Assembly: GCA_038239345.1 (NCBI GenBank)
Contig: JBBSEX010000022.1
Coordinates: forward strand, 11,447-75,446
Length of the DNA stretch: 64,000 bases
Direction: 5' to 3'
Source of the DNA: JBBSEX01 sp038239345
GTDB lineage: Bacteria > Acidobacteriota > Terriglobia > Bryobacterales > Bryobacteraceae
Positions 8,902-16,296 of this stretch are shown piece after piece (position 1 is the stretch's first letter; each line of letters begins with the position of its first letter). The position numbers and the translations under genes were made by a program. The notes under the pieces are model-generated. The model made no database searches. It was not told where the DNA came from and saw only the letters and a program-made list of their open reading frames with translations.

Positions 8902-8943
8902 CTTCCACACCAACCCCGTCCACTTCCACACCAACCCCGTGCG
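8902..8943. repeat. 21-bp tandem duplication
   Basis: Two adjacent 21-bp copies (8902-8922 and 8923-8943) differ only near their ends. They fall just upstream of the preferred start of the SEC-C gene. If the longer frame were translated, they would add GVGVEVD/GVGVEAD to its N-terminus. Confidence 0.8.
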
Positions 8944-8950
8944 TCCACAC

Positions 8951-9306
8951 GAGATTCTACCAGCTCAAGCTCGGAAAAATCGTCGTAGCATCGTGAGAAA
9001 AGAAACGTATTGAGAGCGATTACGGTTCATCAAATGAAATTAAAGTCACAAGCCCGCGACCACTCAATCTCAAGAAGCGCCTCAATTGCGACGAACGATA
9101 AGAAGCCACAGAGACTACCGAATCACCGATAAACGAGCACGCAAATAGTAAACGTGATGATGAATCCGATACCGGCATGCGGGCTAAGAGAAGTCCCCTT
9201 TTAATGCGGATATGCGGAAACACATCGCCTTACGAAACGAATTCCAGCGCTCATCCGTGTTTGAACTCCACACGGAAATCACCCGCCGCATCGCTTCGAA
9301 ATATCG
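8951..9306. other. Gene-free stretch
   Basis: About 350 bases between the SEC-C gene and the phospholipase gene hold no convincing reading frame. A short 6-bp-stem hairpin candidate occurs near 9256-9280. I see no recognisable RNA gene or mobile-element end. Confidence 0.5.
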
Positions 9307-9324
9307 TTGCTACCATCGAATACA

Positions 9325-10578
9325 GTGCGCCGATCGCTTCTCCTTCTATCGCTCTTATCGTTAGCTCCTTCCGCCTCCGGCTACTCCGTTCTAAGTCATG
9401 AGGCTTTGGTCGATGCTGCCTGGACGGCCCGCATTGTTCCGATTTTGCTCCTCCGCTTTCCCAATGCCACGCCCGAACAATTACAACAGGCCCATGGCTA
9501 TGCCTATGGTGGCTGCATCATTCAGGACATGGGCTACTATCCGTTTGGGTCGCGTTTCTTCAGCGATCTGACGCATTATGTCCGCAGCGGAACCTTCATT
9601 CTGAACCTCCTGTCGGAAGCGCAGGACTTGGATGAGTATGCTTTCGCCCTGGGCGCGCTGGCCCATTATTCGGCCGACAACATCGGCCATTCGGTCGCCA
9701 CCAATCGTTCCGTGGCGCTGCTCTACCCAAAGCTCAAGCTGAAATTCGGCGATACCGTCACCTACGAAGACGCTCCCGCCGCCCATCTGGCGACGGAGTT
9801 TTCCTTCGACGTAATCCAGGTAGCGCAGGGCCGGTACGCCTCCAAGGCTTATCACGACTTCATCGGATTCGCCGTCTCCAAACCGGTTTTAGAACGGGCA
9901 TTTCTGAAAACTTACGGCCTTGAACTGAAAAACGTTTTCGCCAGTCTCGATCTGGCGCTGGGAACTTACCGCCGCACGGTAAGCTCTCTCATCCCCAATA
10001 TGACGAAAGTGGCCTGGCAGTTGAAGAAGGGCGATATCGGCAAAGCGACGCCCGGAGCCACTCGCCGCAAGTTCGTCTATAACCTCTCGCGTTCCAGTTA
10101 TGAAAAGGAATGGGGCCACGATTATGAGAAGCCCGGCGCCGGCACGCGAATTCTTGCCTTCTTCGTCGGCCTGTTGCCCAAGGTGGGCCCGTTGCATGCC
10201 TTCGCGTTTCACAATCCATCGCCCCAGGTGGAAGCATTATTTATGCGCAGCTTTAACGATTCCCTGGATAAGTACCGGCAGAATTTAGACTACATCCGGT
10301 CGGGAAAACTGCCCTTGCCCGATGAAAATTTCGACACCGGTTTGCCCGCCAAGGCAGGCGCCTATCGCAAGGCCGATGAAGCGTACTGGGAGTTAATCGA
10401 CGAGCTTTCCGAAGACCATTTCGCCCGCATCGATCCTGACTTACGGGCCGCCCTGCTGCAGTATTACGCCAATGCCACTACCGCCAGTCCCCCGTCCCCG
10501 GAGAAGAACCTTCGCCAACTGCGGGAGCTTCGCGACCTGAATCCGCTGGCGCCAGACGGCAAAACGGCAGCTCACTAA
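9325..10578 (+). CDS. Secreted zinc-dependent phospholipase C family protein
   Basis: The frame opens at a TTG (9307). I prefer the GTG at 9325, which gives a compact signal peptide (MRRSLLLLSLLSLAPSASG). The mature protein begins YSVLSHEALVDAAW and continues with GGCIIQDMGYYPFGSRFFSDLTHYVRSG and ALGALAHYSADNIGHSVATN. These histidine/aspartate patterns match the zinc-dependent phospholipase C (S1/P1-like) fold, in which His, Asp and Trp ligate three zinc ions. It probably acts in the periplasm or outside the cell, with phospholipids as the likely substrate. The 417-residue length exceeds that of classical clostridial enzymes. It stands alone before the sigma factor operon, separated by about 90 bases. 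Confidence 0.8.
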   Translation: MRRSLLLLSLLSLAPSASGYSVLSHEALVDAAWTARIVPILLLRFPNATPEQLQQAHGYAYGGCIIQDMGYYPFGSRFFSDLTHYVRSGTFILNLLSEAQDLDEYAFALGALAHYSADNIGHSVATNRSVALLYPKLKLKFGDTVTYEDAPAAHLATEFSFDVIQVAQGRYASKAYHDFIGFAVSKPVLERAFLKTYGLELKNVFASLDLALGTYRRTVSSLIPNMTKVAWQLKKGDIGKATPGATRRKFVYNLSRSSYEKEWGHDYEKPGAGTRILAFFVGLLPKVGPLHAFAFHNPSPQVEALFMRSFNDSLDKYRQNLDYIRSGKLPLPDENFDTGLPAKAGAYRKADEAYWELIDELSEDHFARIDPDLRAALLQYYANATTASPPSPEKNLRQLRELRDLNPLAPDGKTAAH

Positions 10579-10669
10579 CGTGACCTATTTCCAATTCTCT
10601 CGTCTATTATGATGTTTGGATGGCAGCAGCGGAACAGCAGCGGCCTTGACACAAAGGTCCGCCACCGGG

Positions 10670-11239
10670 ATGGATGAATCGGCACTAATCCGGGCCGCCC
10701 AAGCGGGTGACCAGGACGCTTTCGAGCAATTAGTGCGCGCCTACGATCAAAGTGTGCTTCGGCTTGCGCTGAACCTGCTCCGCTCTCCGGAAGACGCTCG
10801 CGATGTTTATCAGGAAGCGTTTCTAAGGGTCTACAAGAGCTTGCATACCTTTCGTTTCGACTGCAGTTTTCATACCTGGCTATATCGGATTGTGACGAAT
10901 CTTTGCCTCGATCTGCTACGCAAACGCAAGGTGCGCAAGGAAGAAGCCACGGTGCTGGCGACTCCCGACGGCGATGTCGATCGCATGGACGTTGTCCGCG
11001 AACAACGCGTCGAAGGCGATCCGCAGCGCGAACTCTTCAGCCGTCAGCTTCATTCCCGTATTCAGGAAGTGCTGGGCGGCTTGACCCCGCGGGAGCGTCT
11101 GGTTTTCGAAATGCGGCACTATCAGGGATTGCGCCTGCGGGCGATCGGCGATGTGTTGGGCACTACAGAAGAGGCGGCTAAGAACTGCCTGTTTCGCGCC
11201 ACGCAGAAAATGAGAGCGGCGCTGGGGGATTTTGTATGA
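10670..11239 (+). CDS. ECF-type RNA polymerase sigma factor
   Basis: The protein has sigma region 2 (AFEQLVRAYDQSVLRLALNL, then EDARDVYQEAFLRVYKSL and FHTWLYRIVTNLCLDLLRKRK) and region 4 (LTPRERLVFEMRHYQGLRLRAIGDVLGTTEEAAKNCLFRATQKMR). Regions 1 and 3 are absent, as in extracytoplasmic-function sigma factors. The frame extends to a TTG at 10616, but the ATG at 10670 (MDESALIRAAQAGD) is where family similarity begins and gives 189 residues. Its stop overlaps the start of an anti-sigma gene (ATGA), so the two are translationally coupled. It likely directs its own operon, but I cannot assign its promoter motif. Confidence 0.92.
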   Translation: MDESALIRAAQAGDQDAFEQLVRAYDQSVLRLALNLLRSPEDARDVYQEAFLRVYKSLHTFRFDCSFHTWLYRIVTNLCLDLLRKRKVRKEEATVLATPDGDVDRMDVVREQRVEGDPQRELFSRQLHSRIQEVLGGLTPRERLVFEMRHYQGLRLRAIGDVLGTTEEAAKNCLFRATQKMRAALGDFV

Positions 11240-12183
11240 ACTGTGAAGCGGCGGCGAAACATCTGGCTCTACTTCTTTATGGCGATCTCTCGTTCGACGA
11301 AGAGGAGCAAGTACAGATGCATCTGGACGACTGCGCGAGTTGCCGCCGGGAATCCGAGCGTCAGCGGGCCATCCACCGGCTGCTCGACCAGCGGGAACTG
11401 GAGCCGTCGGCGTCGCTGCTGAACCAATGTCGCCGCGATCTGGAATCGAGCTTGACCCGCGAAGATGTTCGGCCTGACGGCGGCTTCTGGCACAAGTGGG
11501 AGAGTTGGTTCGCCTCCCTACACTGGAAACCGGCAGGCGCGCTGGCTCTGATTGCGCTTGGTTTCTTTGGCGCGCGTTTGACGAACAACGGATTAGGCTT
11601 CGGGGGGTTCAATCCGACTTCTGGTCCCAGCGCGCTGATCGGCAATGGCGTAAATACGGCTGGACTGGAGCCCATGACTTCGCGCGTCCGCTATGTGGAA
11701 CCCAACGCATCCGGGCAGGTGCAGATCGTTGTGGATGAAACGCGCCAGCGGATTCTTTCGGGCCGCTTGGACGATGAGAAAATCCGCCATCTGCTGCTCT
11801 CCGCCGCGAAAGACCCGTCGGATCCCGGCCTGCGCGTGGAATCGGTGGATATCCTCAACGGAAATTCCGACTCGGCCGACGTCCGCGGGGCGCTAGTGGC
11901 GGTTTTACTGCACGATTCGAACGCGGGCGTCCGTCTAAAAGCGCTGGAGGGGCTGAAATCCTTTGCCGCTGATCCGGAAGTGCGCAAGGCGCTATCGCAG
12001 GCTTTGTTGAAAGACACCAACCCCGGGGTGAGAACCCAGGCGATCGACCTTCTTACGCAGAACAAGGGCAAGCCCGCAGTCGGCGTTTTGCAGGAACTGC
12101 TCGCCCGCGAAGACAACTCGTATGTCCGTCAACGCTGTCAACGGGCACTTCGCGAAATGAACGCGTCCGAGGAAACATACTGA
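11236..12183 (+). CDS. Membrane anti-sigma factor with zinc finger and HEAT repeats
   Basis: The first 40 residues form a zinc anti-sigma (zf-HC2) domain, MNCEAAAKHL to MHLDDCASCRRESE, with the H-x3-C-x2-C ligands. A single hydrophobic helix (WKPAGALALIALGFFGARL) follows near residue 100. The extracytoplasmic C-terminus carries three HEAT-like repeats (VRGALVAVLLHDSNAGVRLKALEGL, VRKALSQALLKDTNPGVRTQAIDLL, VLQELLAREDNSYVRQRCQRAL). Such factors hold the cognate sigma at the membrane until a signal arrives. The periplasmic HEAT array is probably the sensing or protein-binding part. The gene overlaps the sigma gene by four bases and the next gene by one. Confidence 0.85.
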   Translation: MNCEAAAKHLALLLYGDLSFDEEEQVQMHLDDCASCRRESERQRAIHRLLDQRELEPSASLLNQCRRDLESSLTREDVRPDGGFWHKWESWFASLHWKPAGALALIALGFFGARLTNNGLGFGGFNPTSGPSALIGNGVNTAGLEPMTSRVRYVEPNASGQVQIVVDETRQRILSGRLDDEKIRHLLLSAAKDPSDPGLRVESVDILNGNSDSADVRGALVAVLLHDSNAGVRLKALEGLKSFAADPEVRKALSQALLKDTNPGVRTQAIDLLTQNKGKPAVGVLQELLAREDNSYVRQRCQRALREMNASEETY

Positions 12184-13439
12184 TGAACCACCTGCGCTCC
12201 AGGGTCGCCACTCGCCGATCGGACTCGCGTCCGATGCTTTCTCCCGTTACGCGGCGGCGGAATCAGGCGGCTTTCTGTCTAACTGCCATTTCGCTTCTTC
12301 ACCTGCCCGGAGGATTTTGCCAGGCCCCCGTTCTTACACGCGACGGCGTGTATTGGACTCGCACCTCCAGCGGCGCTTCCACCTGCGCCACCGGCCGCTT
12401 CCGGTTGTATACGCGGGGATCGATTGTGCTTCGCGGCCAGGCAAACAACACCGTTCAGTACACTTTCAAACAGCACGCCAAAGCCCGCGACGAAGCCGAT
12501 GCGAAGCGGCGCCTGGGTGTTTTAACCACCCGCTCCATCGTTGAGCGCGGCTGGTGCACGTTGACCTTGCTTCCGCCCGATCGCGATGAAACGACCTCTG
12601 AATTGGAGATCAATGTCCCTCGCAGTTTGCGCGAAGCAAATCTCGACACGCGCGGGGGAAATATCGAAGCCTTCGACATCGATGGAATGTTGCTTGCCCA
12701 GACGGCGGCAGGTACCGTTCATCTCGATCGCATCGGCTCCAGTGCCGTCGCGAAAACCGGTGGCGGCGAAATTCAGATCGGGGTCGTGGGTGGCTCCCTG
12801 CGCTGCCTGTCGGGCGGGGGCGCCATTCACGTCGACACCGCAAAAGGGGAAACCTGGTGCGAAACGGCCGGCGGAGATATCACCCTACGCCAGGCCCTGG
12901 GACCTTTGCACGCTTCCACGAACGGGGGCAATATCTCCGTCGTTCGCGCCGGTTCCACCGTAAGCGCGCGCTCGGCTGGCGGATTAATCGATGTACAGCA
13001 GGCCGGCGGAATGGTCCGCGCCGAAACCCGTGGCGGCTCAATCCAGGTTGGCAGTTCAAACGGCGCAGCCTGCGAGTCGGCCGCGGGGACCATCCGGGTG
13101 AAGAGCGTTTCCGGTGCCCTGCGGGTCTCGACGGCCATGGGCAGCATCCTCGCCGAGTTGCTTTCCAGCAACCGCTTCGAGGATTCTTTTTTGAACACCG
13201 GGTCGGGTGACATTACTGTACTGATTCCGTCTAAAATTGCGGTTTCAGTTTTGGCGCGGAATGAGACTCCGGGCAATTCCGGGCGCATCGTCTCCGATTT
13301 CCCGGAAATTCGGGTTAGCCGGGCGATTTTACAGGCTCCCGGACCAGTCCTGGCGGAAGGCGCGCTGAATGGCGGCGGACCGGTGTTACGGATCGTCGCT
13401 TCCGGCGGCAGCATCTATTTGCGCCGTCAAAAGCAATAA
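12183..13439 (+). CDS. Exported DUF4097-like beta-strand repeat protein
   Basis: A hydrophobic N-terminal segment near residues 30-48 (FCLTAISLLHLPGGFCQA) looks like a signal peptide after an unusually long basic stretch. The rest is a regular series of short beta strands with Gly-rich turns (VPRSLREANLDTRGGNIEAFDIDG, AKTGGGEIQIGVVGGSLRC, TAGGDITL, TNGGNISV, SAGGLIDV, TRGGSIQV), as in DUF4097/adhesin-like parallel beta-helix proteins. No catalytic residues stand out. The ATG overlaps the upstream TGA (TGATG), so it is translated with the anti-sigma gene. It may be the envelope component regulated or sensed by this sigma system. Confidence 0.75.
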   Translation: MNHLRSRVATRRSDSRPMLSPVTRRRNQAAFCLTAISLLHLPGGFCQAPVLTRDGVYWTRTSSGASTCATGRFRLYTRGSIVLRGQANNTVQYTFKQHAKARDEADAKRRLGVLTTRSIVERGWCTLTLLPPDRDETTSELEINVPRSLREANLDTRGGNIEAFDIDGMLLAQTAAGTVHLDRIGSSAVAKTGGGEIQIGVVGGSLRCLSGGGAIHVDTAKGETWCETAGGDITLRQALGPLHASTNGGNISVVRAGSTVSARSAGGLIDVQQAGGMVRAETRGGSIQVGSSNGAACESAAGTIRVKSVSGALRVSTAMGSILAELLSSNRFEDSFLNTGSGDITVLIPSKIAVSVLARNETPGNSGRIVSDFPEIRVSRAILQAPGPVLAEGALNGGGPVLRIVASGGSIYLRRQKQ

Positions 13440-13467
13440 ACGAAGTTCAAATTTCGAGGTAGCTTAC

Positions 13468-14331
13468 ATGTTTTCGACGAACTATCGGATCTTCCCCTTA
13501 TTTGGCGTTTGCGCTATCAGTCTTTACGCGCAAGCAGCGCCTGCGTTGCCGGAACCGCCGCGTCCACCTCGCGCGATTCGGGTCAGCACCACATCCATGC
13601 CGGCCGGGAGTAGTTACCTCGGCGTGTGGCTTGCCGAGATCAATTCCGAACGTGCTCGGGTCTTGAAACTGAAGGATGAATATGGCGTCGAGATCACCCA
13701 CATTGAGGACGACAGTCCAGCGGCGAAGGCCGGTCTAAAGGTTGACGATGCCGTTCTCGAATACAATGGCCAGCGCGTCGAAGGGATGGAGCAATTCGGC
13801 CGTTTCGTTCGCGAGACTCCCGCCGGACGCGATGTCAAACTGCTCATCAGCCGGGGCGGCGCGGCGATGACTCTCCCCGTAAAAATCGGTAGCCGCAAGG
13901 CCTCGCACTTCAGCGAGAGTGTAGAGGGCTTGACGTTCACAATGCCACGAATGCCAATCGCGCCGGAATTTCATATGCCCGATATCCCGAAGAGTGTGAT
14001 GTCCTGGCGAAGTTCTATTTTAGGCGTGGAAGCCGAAGGTCTGGACGGTCAACTGGCCCAGTTCTTCGGAGTAAAGCAAGGCGTTCTCGTTCGATCGGTG
14101 CTGAAGGATTCGGCCGCGGCGAAAGCCGGTATCAGAGCGGGCGACGTTCTCGTGAAAGTCGACGAGTCGCATGTTGGCACGCCTGGCGATGTCTCGGGGG
14201 CCATTCGCTCTTTGCGATCTAAGAAATCTTTCCCGATCGTCCTGTCGCGCGAGCGCAAGGAAGTTACCGTGAACGTTAGCATTGAGGACGACCGCTCGGA
14301 GTGGATGCCGGCTCCCGTCGTAACGCCTTAA
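13468..14331 (+). CDS. Exported protein with two PDZ domains
   Basis: I choose the ATG at 13468, which has CGAGGTAGCTTAC upstream and starts a signal peptide (FPLFGVCAISLYAQA). Two PDZ domains follow: one around residues 50-135 (YLGVWLAEI, AAKAGLKVDDAVLEYNGQRV) and one around 180-270 (LGVEAEGL, AAAKAGIRAGDVLVKVDES). No protease domain is present, so it is an adaptor or binding protein rather than a DegP-type enzyme. It is the last gene of the sigma factor operon, 28 bases after the DUF4097-like gene. PDZ domains bind C-termini of misfolded envelope proteins in related stress systems, and a comparable role is plausible here. It ends four bases from the convergent flagellar operon. Confidence 0.85.
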   Translation: MFSTNYRIFPLFGVCAISLYAQAAPALPEPPRPPRAIRVSTTSMPAGSSYLGVWLAEINSERARVLKLKDEYGVEITHIEDDSPAAKAGLKVDDAVLEYNGQRVEGMEQFGRFVRETPAGRDVKLLISRGGAAMTLPVKIGSRKASHFSESVEGLTFTMPRMPIAPEFHMPDIPKSVMSWRSSILGVEAEGLDGQLAQFFGVKQGVLVRSVLKDSAAAKAGIRAGDVLVKVDESHVGTPGDVSGAIRSLRSKKSFPIVLSRERKEVTVNVSIEDDRSEWMPAPVVTP

Positions 14332-14334
14332 CTC

Positions 14335-14718
14335 TCAAGCTGCTCCGGCAATATCCTTCGTCCGCAGCTCTTGTATTTTGCGGAGTAAGTCCACTTCTCG
14401 CCGCGGAAGGTGCAGCACGGCGCTGATATGTTCGTCGGGCTCTCCTCGGCGAATCAGCCGTAATGCCTGATTCCGCTGTTGCAGATTCATTCCCGCCCGG
14501 GGTTGCGCCGCCGTTGCGCTAACGGCTACCGAGCGTCCGATTTCCTCGCGGATCGCCGCTCCGGCAAGCGCCAGGTTTGTCTCCACGTCGGCTAAGGCTT
14601 TCCGGAACCGCCTTTCCTGGAGTGTCATTTCCCGCTTCGTATTCAGCAGGGTCCACAGGGAAGCCAATAAAGCCGCTACCACCAGTAAACAGATAACAAT
14701 TGGAAATAATATAGTCAT
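14335..14718 (-). CDS. DUF2802-like membrane protein of the flagellar operon
   Basis: This 127-residue protein has an N-terminal transmembrane helix (residues 3-24), a basic/coiled-coil linker (TKREMTLQERRFRKALADVE) and a C-terminal helix-turn-helix-like segment (NLQQRNQALRLIRRGEPDEHISAVLHLPRREVDLL). That pattern resembles DUF2802 proteins found in flagellar clusters of other bacteria. It is the last gene of the long minus-strand flagellar operon, eight bases after the extended FliN. Its molecular role is unknown. The helix-turn-helix resemblance may be structural rather than DNA-binding. Confidence 0.6.
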   Translation of the reverse strand: MTILFPIVICLLVVAALLASLWTLLNTKREMTLQERRFRKALADVETNLALAGAAIREEIGRSVAVSATAAQPRAGMNLQQRNQALRLIRRGEPDEHISAVLHLPRREVDLLRKIQELRTKDIAGAA

Positions 14719-14726
14719 GATTGCGC

Positions 14727-15515
14727 CTAATAAACTGTTTGCAACCGCTCTTGCCGGCTGATTACCTGCGTGATCCGCACGCCGAAATTCCCCTCGACGA
14801 CAACCACCTCGCCGCGAGCGATGACGCAGTTGTTCACAACAATATCGACGGCTTCCGTCACCGCCCGATTGAGTTCCACGATTGACCCAGTAGTTAACTT
14901 GATTACGTCCTTCAAAGGAAGCTGAGCCCTGCCGAACGAAACGCTGACCGGCAATTCCACATCCAGCAGGACATCCATGTTCGTGATTCTCGCATCGCCC
15001 TGTGGTCCCCGATTGACGGCTGTCTCTTTCGATGGTGGCGCTAGTAACGAGGAAAGGCCGGCGCTGAATCCAACCCAGACCTTCACGGTCTCCCTGTCAT
15101 CCAACCGAATTGTTAGAGACTGCCCGTCCAAGTCGGATGGTGGCTCGACCGGTTCGCCGCTGCCCTCGCACGTCACGACCCGGTCTAATTTCGCCGAGAG
15201 CGCCCGCGCCACCTCGGAGATGGATTCCGTGAGCATCTCGGCATACGTCTCGCGAATTTTGCCGGGGTCGTGGTCATCCACTCCCGTGGCGCTTAAAATC
15301 GCACTTCCAAAAGCTCTCCATGAGGCCTCCGGACTCACCACCCAAACAGAGCATCCAGCCACTGAAAGATTCTGGCGCCAATGATGATTGGCGAGCGCGC
15401 GCTGCGCTGGGGAGGGCGTTCCTTCCTCCTCTATATCCGCGGTGATCGCGGTCATATTGGCAATCGCACTGGATAAGCGCTTGGTAAATTCCTGATACAA
15501 CCACTGCTTCGGCAT
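14727..15515 (-). CDS. fliN: Long FliN paralogue with N-terminal extension
   Basis: The last 80 residues are a SpoA (FliM/FliN C-terminal) domain: NMDVLLDVELPVSVSFGRAQLPLKDVIKLTTGSIVELNR, then VDIVVNNCVIARGEVVVVEGNFGVRITQV. This domain forms part of the C-ring switch. About 180 residues precede it, including EMLTESISEVARALSAKL. FliY proteins also carry a CheC-like domain before SpoA, but the E-x2-N motif is not visible here. A second, short FliN is encoded at 22527. The start is three bases after fliA. It could be a switch component or a specialised paralogue. Confidence 0.82.
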   Translation of the reverse strand: MPKQWLYQEFTKRLSSAIANMTAITADIEEEGTPSPAQRALANHHWRQNLSVAGCSVWVVSPEASWRAFGSAILSATGVDDHDPGKIRETYAEMLTESISEVARALSAKLDRVVTCEGSGEPVEPPSDLDGQSLTIRLDDRETVKVWVGFSAGLSSLLAPPSKETAVNRGPQGDARITNMDVLLDVELPVSVSFGRAQLPLKDVIKLTTGSIVELNRAVTEAVDIVVNNCVIARGEVVVVEGNFGVRITQVISRQERLQTVY

Positions 15516-15518
15516 GGA

Positions 15519-16292
15519 CTATATTCCTCGACCGACCGGCCACTTCTTTTCGAGCGCTGAACGCAAGCGGAGGATCGCCTGAGTCTTCAACTGAGAAATT
15601 CGCGATTCGTGTAGATTGACCACCTTGGAAATCTCGCGCAGCGTCAGCTCTTCATGAAAGTAAAGACTGAGGACGGTCTTCTCCATCTGTGGGATTTTGT
15701 CGATCGCCTCCGCTAGGAGCTTCTGCAAGTGGGATCGCTCTAACAACTGCGAAGGAATATTGTCTTCATCGTCGGCAATGAAGCGCAGCAGGTCGTGCCC
15801 TTCCTCCTCGTTGCCGGAAAATTCCAGGCTGCCGATATTTACCCCTTGAATGTCCACCAGCCATTCGTGATATTCAGCAAGCCCGATCTTCAATTCAGCG
15901 GCGATCTCTTCTTCAGTGACGGTCCGCTTTAGGCGATGCTCCGCCGCGACAATGGCCGATTCGATCCGCTTCGATCGCTTCCGCTGTTGCCGGGGCGCCC
16001 AGTCCAGTCCTCGAAGGCTATCGAGGATCGCACCGCGAATCTTATACTCCGCATAAGTCTTCAGCTTGACGCCGAGCGCCGCGTCAAAGCGATCGATAGC
16101 CGAAATCAGACCGACAATTCCCGTGGAAACCAAGTCGTCAAGACTCACACTGTCGGGCAGCCGTTCGTGAATTCGCCTGGCGATCAGGCGAACTTGCGGC
16201 AGGTGCTCCATAATCAACTGTTCCCGCTCTTCGGGCGCGGTATCAGCGGCTTGATAGGATTGCATTGCGCGCCGGGTTCCTTCTCCAGTCAT
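15519..16292 (-). CDS. fliA: Flagellar sigma factor FliA (sigma-28)
   Basis: Regions 2 (HLPQVRLIARRIHERLPDSVSLDDLVSTGIVGLISAIDRFD, KLKTYAEYKIRGAILDSLRGLDW), 3 (KRTVTEEEIAAELKIGLAEY) and 4 (LPQMEKTVLSLYFHEELTLREISKVVNLHESRISQLK, here beginning IPQMEKT) match FliA/WhiG-type sigma factors. These transcribe late flagellar genes. The frame extends to 16319, but the ATG at 16292 has GGAGG at 16301-16305, eight bases away, and gives 257 residues. That site lies inside the end of flhF. No flgM anti-sigma gene is in the window, and I found no clear sigma-28 promoter before the flagellar operons here. Confidence 0.95.
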   Translation of the reverse strand: MTGEGTRRAMQSYQAADTAPEEREQLIMEHLPQVRLIARRIHERLPDSVSLDDLVSTGIVGLISAIDRFDAALGVKLKTYAEYKIRGAILDSLRGLDWAPRQQRKRSKRIESAIVAAEHRLKRTVTEEEIAAELKIGLAEYHEWLVDIQGVNIGSLEFSGNEEEGHDLLRFIADDEDNIPSQLLERSHLQKLLAEAIDKIPQMEKTVLSLYFHEELTLREISKVVNLHESRISQLKTQAILRLRSALEKKWPVGRGI

Positions 16293-16296
16293 CTTT

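Noticed and set aside
9020..9223. 67-residue minus-strand frame in the gene-free stretch
   Set aside because: It has no ribosome site, family similarity or coding-like composition.
5657..9306. Mobile element or integration site in the decayed island
   Set aside because: No transposase, integrase, terminal inverted repeats, target-site duplication or tRNA gene could be seen.
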